NCBI GenBank assembly: GCA_020354085.1
Contig: CP070641.1
Location: forward strand, 1,850,891-1,870,077
DNA from: Pseudomonadota bacterium
GTDB lineage: Bacteria; Pseudomonadota; Gammaproteobacteria; Acidiferrobacterales; Sulfurifustaceae
Reading direction: 5' to 3'
DNA length: 19,187 nucleotides
A program made the translations under genes and the position numbers. The notes under the pieces were generated by a model, which was not told where the DNA came from, did not search any database, and worked only from the letters and a program-made list of their open reading frames with translations. Positions 6,893-14,262 of this stretch are shown here, piece after piece (positions within the stretch are counted from its first letter, which is position 1; every line of letters begins with the position of its first letter).

Positions 6893-7741
6893 ATGTTATT
6901 GACACCCTGGCGCTCGCAGTCGCGCGAGTGTAATCGAGTCCGTCGTGCCCTGCTCGCGCTCGTCGCCATAGCGCAATGGGGCAGCGTGGCGAGTGCGCAG
7001 GCGCATGATTACTGGATCGAACCTGCGACCTTCCGACCGGCGCCGAACACGACGGTTCCCCTGCGGCTGTATGTCGGCGAACATCTCAAAGGCGAGTCAC
7101 AAATCTATTTTCCCGAAATATTCGAACGGTACGTGGGGGTCGGCCCCAGCGGCGAGCAGGCGATCGGCGGTACCCCCGGGGACGATCCGGCTGGCATGCT
7201 CAAGGTGCGTGACGCCGGCGTGCATGTCATTGGCTACCGGAGCACCAAAAGCTCGGTGCGTTTCGACGACCTGGCCGAATTCGAGCGTTACCTGAATATA
7301 GAAGGTCTAGAACAGCACCGGGAACAGGCTGCCAAGGTCTTCAAGCGCAAGGGCACGGTCCTGGAATACTACTCGCGTTGCGCCAAGGCGTTGGTGTCCA
7401 CGAACCCGCCGGCGCCCAATCAACCCGCCGATCGTATCTTGGGGTTTCCGCTCGAATTGATCGCGCGCAATGATCCGTACGCGCTGCGCGCTGGCGGCGA
7501 GCTTGGCGTACAGTTGCTGTATCAAGGCAACCCATTGGCGGGAAACCTGGTGATTGCGTTCAATCGCGACCGGCCCAAGGAAAAGATCAGGGCGCGTACG
7601 GATGCCGACGGGCGCGTGACGCTCAAACTGACGCGCGCGGGTGTGTGGCTGGTGACGTCGGTACATCTAAAACCGGCCGGATTATTTTCACGTGCCGACT
7701 GGGAGAGCCTGTGGGCATCGCTTACTTTTGAAGTCCCATGA
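6893..7741 (+). CDS. Secreted DUF4198 domain protein
   Basis: 282 residues from ATG 6893. The N terminus has an arginine-containing region, a hydrophobic core ALLALVAIAQWG and a cleavage site SAQA that leaves HDYWIEPATF, the characteristic start of DUF4198 proteins. The C-terminal part (VQLLYQGNPLAGNLV, TDADGRVTLKLTRAGVWLVTSVH) is the family's beta-sandwich, akin to periplasmic partners of nickel/cobalt transporters. The frame continues 39 codons upstream, but that part is antisense to the HupE-like gene and is not signal-like. No good Shine-Dalgarno is visible, so the start could also be TTG 6899. Divergent pairing with HupE suggests a joint role in metal handling (inference). A thioesterase gene follows 10 bases downstream. 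Confidence 0.8.
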   Translation: MLLTPWRSQSRECNRVRRALLALVAIAQWGSVASAQAHDYWIEPATFRPAPNTTVPLRLYVGEHLKGESQIYFPEIFERYVGVGPSGEQAIGGTPGDDPAGMLKVRDAGVHVIGYRSTKSSVRFDDLAEFERYLNIEGLEQHREQAAKVFKRKGTVLEYYSRCAKALVSTNPPAPNQPADRILGFPLELIARNDPYALRAGGELGVQLLYQGNPLAGNLVIAFNRDRPKEKIRARTDADGRVTLKLTRAGVWLVTSVHLKPAGLFSRADWESLWASLTFEVP

Positions 7742-7751
7742 GAATTAGTCA

Positions 7752-8240
7752 ATGTTGACGGCGATCAGCGCGGAACAGCTCAAGGCGCTCGAGCAGACGT
7801 TGCACCGCGAGATACCGCTGACCCTGGCCATGGGAATCACGGTAGTAGGCTTCGATGAACATGGGCTCACGCTCGCTGCACCGCTCGCTTCAAATCTTAA
7901 CGACAAACGCACCGCGTTCGGCGGCAGCCTTGCGGCCCTTGCTACCCTCGCGGGGTGGGGATTGGTGCATCTGGTGCTACGCGATCATGGGCCAGCCACC
8001 GTCGTTATCCGCGAATGCAACGTGAGCTACCTGCGTCCAGTAACGCGAGATATCGTGGCGACGTGCTCACCCCCGACGCCTACCGAGCTTGAGAAGTTTC
8101 TGCGCACGTTCGAGCGCCGCGGCATGGCGCGCATCGAGTTGGACGTGACGATCAAGGCCAATGGTGAGGACGCCGTGCGCTATCACGGCGTATATGTGGC
8201 GCTCGACAAGGCGCGCCATCCCGAGGCGGAGTCGATTTAA
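7752..8240 (+). CDS. YiiD_C-type hotdog-fold thioesterase
   Basis: 162 residues, no signal peptide. Residues 48-62 (NLNDKRTAFGGSLAA) are the signature of the thioesterase domain found at the C terminus of YiiD (FabY-type) proteins; here it is a stand-alone domain without the GNAT acetyltransferase part. The remainder, with VVIRECNVSYLRPVTRDIVATC, fits a hotdog fold acting on acyl-CoA or acyl-ACP, probably in the cytoplasm. It starts 10 bases after the DUF4198 stop and ends 4 bases before the TfoX_C-Tag gene, so the three are likely cotranscribed although their functions do not obviously connect. Confidence 0.82.
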   Translation: MLTAISAEQLKALEQTLHREIPLTLAMGITVVGFDEHGLTLAAPLASNLNDKRTAFGGSLAALATLAGWGLVHLVLRDHGPATVVIRECNVSYLRPVTRDIVATCSPPTPTELEKFLRTFERRGMARIELDVTIKANGEDAVRYHGVYVALDKARHPEAESI

Positions 8241-8244
8241 GACC

Positions 8245-9075
8245 ATGCCGCGCCGCTCGCAACTCGCCACGCTGCCCAATCTCGGAGCGACAACCGAACG
8301 GTGGTTCAACACGGTTGGTATCTACAGCGCGCGTGACCTGCAACGCGTTGGTTCGGTCAACGCCTATCGTCTGCTCAAGGGTCACGGCTACAACGCCACA
8401 CTCAATCTCGTGTACGCCATCGAAGGCGCGCTGCGCGGGCTCGACTGGAAGCGACTGCCTGCGACACTCAAGACCCAACTCAAGGCGCGTGTGGCGGAGG
8501 CTATGAAGCCGCGCTGTGCGTGGTGCGGAACCGACCCGTTATACGTGCGCTATCACGACAAGGAATGGGGCGTGCCGGTGCACGATGACCGCAAACACTT
8601 TGAGTTCCTGATTCTGGAAGGCGCGCAGGCAGGCTTGAGTTGGTCGACCATTCTCAAGAAGCGCGAGAACTACCGTAAGGCCTTCGCTAGTTTTGACCCG
8701 CGCAAGGTTGCACGCTTCGACGCGCGCATGATCAAGACGCTGCTGCGCGACCCCGGCATCGTGCGGAACCACCTCAAGGTCGCGGCCGCCGTGACCAACG
8801 CGCGCGCCTTTCTCGCCGTGCAAAAAGAATTCGGCAGTTTCGACAACTATGTCTGGCGCTTTGTTGGCGGTCGGCCAATCGTCAATCGCTGGGTGACGAT
8901 GAAAGAGATACCGGCCCGTACCGCGGAGTCCGATACGCTCAGCAAGGATCTAATAAAGCGCGGCTTTCGCTTCGTCGGCTCGACCATCATCTATGCGCAC
9001 ATGCAGGCAGTCGGGATGGTCAACGACCACGTGGTCGACTGCTTTCGCTACCGGAAACTGAAAGCGCGGCGCTAG
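8245..9075 (+). CDS. tag: TfoX C-terminal domain fused to 3-methyladenine DNA glycosylase I
   Basis: One uninterrupted 276-residue frame. Residues 1-86 (LATLPNLGATTERWFNTVGI, then YRLLKGHGYNATLNLVYAIE) form a TfoX/Sxy C-terminal domain, a helical domain with helix-hairpin-helix-like character that normally stands alone or follows the TfoX N-terminal domain. Residues 87-276 are a full Tag glycosylase: zinc ligands C91, H104, H262 and C266 have the same spacing as C4, H17, H175 and C179 of E. coli Tag, and E125 (LEGAQAGLSW) matches E38 there. Tag excises N3-methyladenine from DNA. At the seam, M87 is where a stand-alone Tag would begin, and GGAGG (8496-8500) sits 2 bases before its ATG (8503), so a short form may also be made. 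I prefer 8245 as start because the N-terminal domain is recognisable from that point. Confidence 0.85.
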   Translation: MPRRSQLATLPNLGATTERWFNTVGIYSARDLQRVGSVNAYRLLKGHGYNATLNLVYAIEGALRGLDWKRLPATLKTQLKARVAEAMKPRCAWCGTDPLYVRYHDKEWGVPVHDDRKHFEFLILEGAQAGLSWSTILKKRENYRKAFASFDPRKVARFDARMIKTLLRDPGIVRNHLKVAAAVTNARAFLAVQKEFGSFDNYVWRFVGGRPIVNRWVTMKEIPARTAESDTLSKDLIKRGFRFVGSTIIYAHMQAVGMVNDHVVDCFRYRKLKARR

Positions 9076-9090
9076 TTCCTCCCGCTTGCA

Positions 9091-9111
9091 CGAAGCGTTA
9101 TTAGTGCTTCG
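9091..9111. terminator. Candidate stem-loop between convergent genes
   Basis: CGAAGC (9091-9096) and GCTTCG (9106-9111) form a perfect 6-bp stem with a 9-base loop between the stops of the tag fusion (plus) and the isomerase (minus). No T run follows on either strand, so its termination strength is doubtful. Confidence 0.3.
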
Positions 9112-9481
9112 GCAGGGTTCCTTCCGGGTGCTTGGAATAGAACGTCAGGTCGATGTCCCGCACCTCGACCGTGATCTGAAGCGCCAGTTTGGCGACGGAA
9201 TCGGCAAACCACTCCTTGAGTAATGCCAGCGCGCGGGCACCGAGTTGCTTCTTGGCCTCCGCCGTTCGTCCGACGAGCAACCGAATATCGAGATGCACAA
9301 AGGCATGCGATGTCGCACCGTCGGCGACATAGAACTGCTCGGCGGCGCGCGCGCGGCTCTTGCAGCTCAGCCGCGTAGCCCCGGCAACCTCTTCCAGGAC
9401 GGTGTGCAGACGCGAGAACAGCTCAGAAAAGTCCTTATTCTCGCGGACGTTGGCCGAATACTCGAGGGTCAAATGGGGCAT
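9101..9481 (-). CDS. 5-carboxymethyl-2-hydroxymuconate delta-isomerase family protein
   Basis: 126 residues, the usual length of the HpaF/CHMI family. It starts MPHLTLEYSANV; removal of Met would expose Pro at position 1, the catalytic general base of the tautomerase superfamily. SCKSRARAAEQFYVADG and AFVHLDIRLLVGR align with the equivalent blocks of E. coli HpaF. HpaF isomerises 5-carboxymethyl-2-hydroxymuconate in homoprotocatechuate degradation, but no other hpa gene is in the window, so this copy may act on another substrate. It is convergent with the tag fusion. The Shine-Dalgarno is weak (GAGAG). Confidence 0.85.
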   Translation of the reverse strand: MPHLTLEYSANVRENKDFSELFSRLHTVLEEVAGATRLSCKSRARAAEQFYVADGATSHAFVHLDIRLLVGRTAEAKKQLGARALALLKEWFADSVAKLALQITVEVRDIDLTFYSKHPEGTLPKH

Positions 9482-9698
9482 GCGATTGCTCTCGTTTCAG
9501 GTGATTAACCAGCCGCCATGGGCCGATCCAGGTAGCGACGGCAGCGAAGAGCATCGCGAAGCGCTCCGAGGCCGTCAAGCGCGGTGCCGAACGCGGTAGC
9601 TCCGTCGGAACCAGCCACCTACACTTGGGTCATAAATCACGGGTCGTGCCGGATAAGGCACACAGGGCGGGAGTACAACACCGGTGCTTGGGCGGGCC
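9482..9698. other. Gap upstream of the efflux genes, no gene seen
   Basis: About 220 bases between the divergent isomerase and efflux genes, up to the proposed efflux promoter. I find no convincing coding sequence, repeat or RNA gene. Short frames on the minus strand (for example one beginning near 9560) have no ribosome-binding site or recognisable product. Confidence 0.4.
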
Positions 9699-9728
9699 TT
9701 GCTAGCCAGGTCGCTGCCTTTCTATAGT
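9699..9728 (+). promoter_or_regulatory. Probable sigma-70 promoter of the efflux operon
   Basis: TTGCTA (9699-9704) and TATAGT (9723-9728) with an 18-base spacer. Transcription from about 9735 would leave a leader of roughly 75 bases before the GTG at 9810, which supports that downstream start over the ATG at 9684. Confidence 0.5.
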
Positions 9729-9809
9729 GCCACCCTAGCGCTCAATCTTGCTTGTACCTGCGCGACAAGTGCCAGGCCGAACCCTTGGCGTGAATGGAGT
9801 TGCTCGATA

Positions 9810-11102
9810 GTGCATTGTTTACGACGGCCGACGGCTTGGATACATAGCACGGTGCTGGCGGGCGCATTGTTGAGCGTGGCGGCGCACGGGGGGCAGGCCT
9901 TGACGCTCGATGACTACTACGCCGCGGCGCTACAGCGCAGCGAGGTCATCGCCACGCAATCCGAACTGATCCGTCAGGCCGAGGAGCGCTACCAGCAGGC
10001 CAGCGCCGCGCTGCGCCCGACGGTCGATGGCGTGGCCTCATACACCTGGATCGACAGCGGCGCGCGTGATACGACCGCCAACCCGACGCGCCAACCGCAT
10101 GCGCGCATTGCCGCGACGCAACCGCTGTTTCGCGGTTTCCGCGAGCTGGCGACCATACGTCAGACGCAGGCCCTGGTCGGCGCACAACAAGACGATTACC
10201 ACAACGCACGTGTGCAGCTGTTCAAGGACGTCGTGCGCAATTTTTATGATGTGGTGTCGATCGAACGCGACCTCGTTAACCTGGAAGAGCAGATCAACCA
10301 GAACCTGCAACGCGAGCAGGAATTGCAGGCACGTGTGCGCATCGGCCGCTCGCGTGTGGGCGAGGTGCTCACGGTGCAGGCGCGGATCAGCACGCTGCGC
10401 GCGGAGATCGAACAACTCAATGCGCAGCTCAGCGTGGCGCGCGACGTGTTCGCATTCCAGAGCGGTCGGCTCGCTACCACCGCGCTGCGCGACGCCGAGG
10501 CCTTGCCCAACGACATCGACGGGCTCGATCGTTACCTGGAACGCGTCGCCGTACGCCCAGACGTGAAGGCCGCGCGCGCGCGACTCAAGGCAACGGAGGA
10601 GAACATCACGGTGGCGCGCGGCGGGCACCTGCCGTCGCTCGACCTCAACGCCAACCGTTACCTGGAGCGCACCGGCAACCTCGAGAATGTCGACTGGGAC
10701 GTGCAGCTCGCCCTTACCATCCCGCTGTACGCCGGTGGCAGCGTCAACTCACAAGTGCGCGAGGCGGTGTCGCAAAACACGCAGGCCGAACTGGAGGTGT
10801 CGCGTGTGCAACGCCTGGCCGATCAGGAGATCCGCTCGTTGCATCAGACGGTGTTGTTGGATCGCAAGCAATTGCAGGCTTTGGAAACCGCCGCGCAGGC
10901 GGCGAAGAAGAACTACGAAACGCAGCAGCGCGATTACAAACTTGGCCTAGTGACCAATCTCGACGTTCTGCAGGCGCTGACGTCCTACCAGGAGAACCTG
11001 CGCGCCCTTGATCGCGCGCGCTATACCGCGAAGGTCAACTTCCTGCGTCTGGAGGCCGCCACGGTGCGGTATCCTGCGATCGCCACCGAAAACGTGCCAT
11101 GA
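9810..11102 (+). CDS. TolC-family outer membrane efflux protein
   Basis: 430 residues from GTG 9810. The frame is open from an ATG at 9684, but a promoter lies inside that extension and the first 42 residues look non-coding. GTG 9810 has GGAG 10 bases upstream and yields a proper signal peptide: HCLRRPTAWIHS, then a hydrophobic stretch and AHGGQA cleavage before LTLDDYYAAAL. The body carries two outer-membrane-efflux repeats of long alpha-helical hairpins with beta-barrel strands (for example PHARIAATQPLFRGFRE and WDVQLALTIPLYAGGSV), as in TolC, which forms a trimeric channel-tunnel. It overlaps the RND permease by ATGA. The expected periplasmic adaptor gene is absent from the window. Confidence 0.9.
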   Translation: MHCLRRPTAWIHSTVLAGALLSVAAHGGQALTLDDYYAAALQRSEVIATQSELIRQAEERYQQASAALRPTVDGVASYTWIDSGARDTTANPTRQPHARIAATQPLFRGFRELATIRQTQALVGAQQDDYHNARVQLFKDVVRNFYDVVSIERDLVNLEEQINQNLQREQELQARVRIGRSRVGEVLTVQARISTLRAEIEQLNAQLSVARDVFAFQSGRLATTALRDAEALPNDIDGLDRYLERVAVRPDVKAARARLKATEENITVARGGHLPSLDLNANRYLERTGNLENVDWDVQLALTIPLYAGGSVNSQVREAVSQNTQAELEVSRVQRLADQEIRSLHQTVLLDRKQLQALETAAQAAKKNYETQQRDYKLGLVTNLDVLQALTSYQENLRALDRARYTAKVNFLRLEAATVRYPAIATENVP

Positions 11103-14100
11103 ATCTTCCTGAAATCGCCATTCGCCGCCCGGTGTTCGCCTGGATGATGATGGCGGCATTGATCCTGTTCGGTCTTATCTCCGCCGATCGCATGGGCGTG
11201 AGTCAGTTGCCGGATGTCGATTTCCCGGTGGTCACGGTGAATGTCGTGTGGCCGGGCGCGGCTCCCGAGGTGGTCGAAACCAACGTGGTGGACGTCATCG
11301 AGGACGCGGTCATGACGGTCGAGGGAGTGCGCAGCGTCAACTCGACCTCGCGCTACGCCGCAGCCTCGATCAGCATCGAGTTCGAGCTGTCGCGCAATAT
11401 TTCGGATGCGCTGCAGGAGGTACAGAACAAGGTCGGGGCTGCGGCGCGTTACCTGCCGGCTGACATGGAGCCGCCAATCATCAGCAAGACCAATCCCGAG
11501 GACCAGCCGATCCTGTGGATGTCGCTCACCAGCGATCGCCATTCGCTGCGCGAGTTGATGCGTTACGTAAAGGACACGCTCAAGGACCGGTTCTCATCGG
11601 TATCGGGCGTGGGCGAGCTGGCCTATGGCGGCTATGTCGAGCCCAACCTGCGCGTCTGGGTATCGGGCAAAGCGCTGGCGCGCTACGACCTGGCGGTCAC
11701 CGACGTGCTCGACGCGATCAAGAGCGAGCACTCGGAGCTGCCGGCCGGGCAGTTGAGCCTGGGGCGCAAGGAATACGACGTACGCACCTTGGGCGAGCTC
11801 AAGACCGCCAAGGAATTCGGTCATATCGTCATCAACCAGCGTGGCGGCCAGCCGATCTACGCGCGCATCCTGCTCAACCAGGTGGCGGAGATCGAGGACG
11901 GGCTGGACGACATTCGTCGCATTGGACGCGCCAACGGTGAGCCCGCGGTCGGCATCGGCATCCGCAAGCAACGTGGCTCCAACACCGTGGAAGTGGCGCA
12001 TGCCGTCAAGGCGCGCATGGCCGAGGTACGCAAGCAGCTCCCGGAAGGCATGGCGATCGACGTCAATTTCGACAGCACGCAATTCATCGAGGACTCGGTG
12101 AACGAATTCAAGTTCGCCTTGGTGCTCTCGGTGTTGGTCACCTCGCTGGTTTGCTGGCTGTTCCTCGGCAGTTGGACCGCGACCTTCAACGTCTTGTTGG
12201 CGATTCCCACCTCAATCATCGGTACGTTCATCGTGCTGTACTTCTTCGGCTTCACGCTCAATACCTTCACGCTGCTTGGGCTAAGTCTCGCGGTCGGCAT
12301 CGTGGTCGACGACGCCATCATGGTGCTGGAGAACATCGTGCGTCACCAGGAAAAGGGTGAGAACCGCGTCGAGGCGGCCCTGCTCGGCGCACGCCAGATT
12401 ACGTTTGCCGCGATTGCCGCCACGCTCGCCGTGGTCGCGATCTTCCTGCCGGTGGCGTTCATGACCGGCGTGATCGGCAAGTTCTTCTTTCAGTTCGGCA
12501 TCACCATGACGGTTGCGGTGTTGCTATCGCTGCTCGAGGCGCTGACGCTGACACCGATGCGCGCCTCGCAATTCGTCGAGGCCGGCGGCCGCACGACGCG
12601 CCTCGGGCGTGCGGTGGATTTCGTGTTTCGTGGCGTAGCAGCGCTCTATCATCGGCTGCTGCAGATCGCACTGCGCTACCCGTGGTGGGTGATCGTCGGC
12701 TCCATGCTGTTTTTCGCTGGCTCGTTCTGGACGCTCAATTTCATCAACAAGGAATTCATGCCGGTGCAGGACCAGTCGAGCTTCATCATACGCATGCAAA
12801 CGCCGGTGGATTCCTCTATGGCGTACACCGACGCCAAGACGCGCGAGGCGGAGAAGTTCTTGACATCGCGGTCGGAGGTGCGGCGTTACATGGCAGCGGT
12901 CGGCGGCTTCGGCATGGGCGGCCAATCGAACCTGGTGAATATCTTCGTCAGCATGAAACCCAAGGGTGAGCGTGGTATCGATCCCGAAACCGGCCGCGAA
13001 CTGAGTCAACAAGAGTTGATGGGGGTCACACGAAAGGCCCTGCGCAAGATGGGCTTCAAAGTCTCGATCCAGGATTTGTCGCAGCGCGGCTTCACCGCCT
13101 CGCGCGGCTTTCCCGTGGAGTTTGCCATCCAGGGCCGCGATTGGGACAAGCTTGTCGAATACTCCGAGACCATCATCGACAAGCTAAACGCCACCGGCCT
13201 CGTCACCGACACCGACAGCGACTATCTGCTCGGCAAACCCGAAATCCAGATCGTTCCCGATCGAGCGCGCGCCGCGGAGCGCGGCGTGAGCATCCAGGCG
13301 ATTTCCCAGACCATGAATGCCATGGTCGGCGGCATCGTGGCCGGGCAGTACTCCGCCGAGGGCCGGCGCTATGACGTGCGGCTGCGGCTGCGCGAGCAGG
13401 AGCTCGACCGTGTCGATCAGCTTAAAAGTCTATACGTGCGCAACAATCGCGGCGAGCGCATTCCGCTTTCCGAGGTGGTGCGGATTCACGAAGGCCAAGC
13501 CCTGGCGCAGATCCACCGCCATGACCGCGAGCGCTCGATCAAGATCTTTGCCAATGTCGCGAGCGGCAAGTCGCAGCAGGAAGCGCTCAACCAGGCGCGT
13601 GCCATCGCGCGTAACGTGTTACCGCCCGATTACCGGCTACGCTTCGTCGGCGGCGCGCAAGCCTTCCAGGAGTCCTTCGCCAGTCTGTGGTTCGTGCTGA
13701 TCCTAGGAATCGTGGTCGCGTACATGGTGCTGGCTTCGCAGTTCAACAGCTTCGTGCATCCGTTCACGGTCTTGATGGCGCTGCCGTTCAGCGTATCGGG
13801 TGCGTTTCTTACGCTGCTCGCGTTCGGCCACTCGATCAACATATTCAGCTTCATCGGGCTGATCCTGCTCATGGGCATCGCCAAGAAGAACTCGATTCTC
13901 CTGGTGGACTTCACTAATCAGGTGCGCGACCGCGGCGGTGTCACGGTACGCGCCGCGCTCCTCGAGGCCTGCCCGATCCGCCTGCGTCCGATCCTCATGA
14001 CCTCGTTCGCCACCATCGCCGCGGCGCTGCCGCTGGCGCTCGCGTTCGGCCCCGGCGCGGAGCTGCGTGCGCCGATGGCAATCGCGGTGATCGGCGGTGT

Positions 14101-14233
14101 GCTGGTATCGACGCTGCTCACGCTGTTCGTGGTGCCGTGCGTGTACGAACTGCTGGCGGGCTTCGAGAAGGACCGCAAGGCCGTGGAGCGCCGCCAGCGC
14201 GAGATCGCCGAGGCCGCGCGCGAATCGACCTGA
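11099..14233 (+). CDS. RND efflux permease, HAE1 type
   Basis: 1044 residues, the usual size of AcrB/MexB-like inner membrane pumps. It opens MNLPEIAIRRPVFAWMMM, the conserved RND start, and has 12 membrane helices in two halves, each with a large periplasmic loop. The proton-relay pair in helix 4 is D404-D405 (GIVVDDAIMVLEN), and K929/K930 in AKKNSILLVDF corresponds to K940 of AcrB. This signature is of the hydrophobe/drug exporter group and not of the heavy-metal CusA group. Energy comes from the proton gradient; substrates may include drugs, detergents or lipids but cannot be told from sequence. The ATGA overlap couples it to the TolC-like gene. Its stop is 15 bases from that of the convergent multicopper oxidase. 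Confidence 0.93.
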   Translation: MNLPEIAIRRPVFAWMMMAALILFGLISADRMGVSQLPDVDFPVVTVNVVWPGAAPEVVETNVVDVIEDAVMTVEGVRSVNSTSRYAAASISIEFELSRNISDALQEVQNKVGAAARYLPADMEPPIISKTNPEDQPILWMSLTSDRHSLRELMRYVKDTLKDRFSSVSGVGELAYGGYVEPNLRVWVSGKALARYDLAVTDVLDAIKSEHSELPAGQLSLGRKEYDVRTLGELKTAKEFGHIVINQRGGQPIYARILLNQVAEIEDGLDDIRRIGRANGEPAVGIGIRKQRGSNTVEVAHAVKARMAEVRKQLPEGMAIDVNFDSTQFIEDSVNEFKFALVLSVLVTSLVCWLFLGSWTATFNVLLAIPTSIIGTFIVLYFFGFTLNTFTLLGLSLAVGIVVDDAIMVLENIVRHQEKGENRVEAALLGARQITFAAIAATLAVVAIFLPVAFMTGVIGKFFFQFGITMTVAVLLSLLEALTLTPMRASQFVEAGGRTTRLGRAVDFVFRGVAALYHRLLQIALRYPWWVIVGSMLFFAGSFWTLNFINKEFMPVQDQSSFIIRMQTPVDSSMAYTDAKTREAEKFLTSRSEVRRYMAAVGGFGMGGQSNLVNIFVSMKPKGERGIDPETGRELSQQELMGVTRKALRKMGFKVSIQDLSQRGFTASRGFPVEFAIQGRDWDKLVEYSETIIDKLNATGLVTDTDSDYLLGKPEIQIVPDRARAAERGVSIQAISQTMNAMVGGIVAGQYSAEGRRYDVRLRLREQELDRVDQLKSLYVRNNRGERIPLSEVVRIHEGQALAQIHRHDRERSIKIFANVASGKSQQEALNQARAIARNVLPPDYRLRFVGGAQAFQESFASLWFVLILGIVVAYMVLASQFNSFVHPFTVLMALPFSVSGAFLTLLAFGHSINIFSFIGLILLMGIAKKNSILLVDFTNQVRDRGGVTVRAALLEACPIRLRPILMTSFATIAAALPLALAFGPGAELRAPMAIAVIGGVLVSTLLTLFVVPCVYELLAGFEKDRKAVERRQREIAEAAREST

Positions 14234-14240
14234 GGTTGCA

Positions 14241-14262
14241 GCGTGCGCCTAGGGCAGCACGC
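14241..14262. terminator. Candidate stem-loop between convergent RND and oxidase genes
   Basis: GCGTGC (14241-14246) and GCACGC (14257-14262) pair perfectly, with an inner GCC/GGC extension. It overlaps the last codons of the oxidase gene and follows the RND stop by 7 bases. There is no T run, so this may only be a weak or bidirectional terminator. Confidence 0.35.

Noticed and set aside
6899..6934. TTGACA with TGTAAT as a promoter inside the DUF4198 start region
   Set aside because: The spacer is 24 bases, well outside the 16-19 base range, and it lies downstream of the proposed start codon.
9684..9809. N-terminal extension of the TolC-like protein
   Set aside because: It contains a good promoter and would displace the signal peptide; GTG 9810 with GGAG explains the start better.
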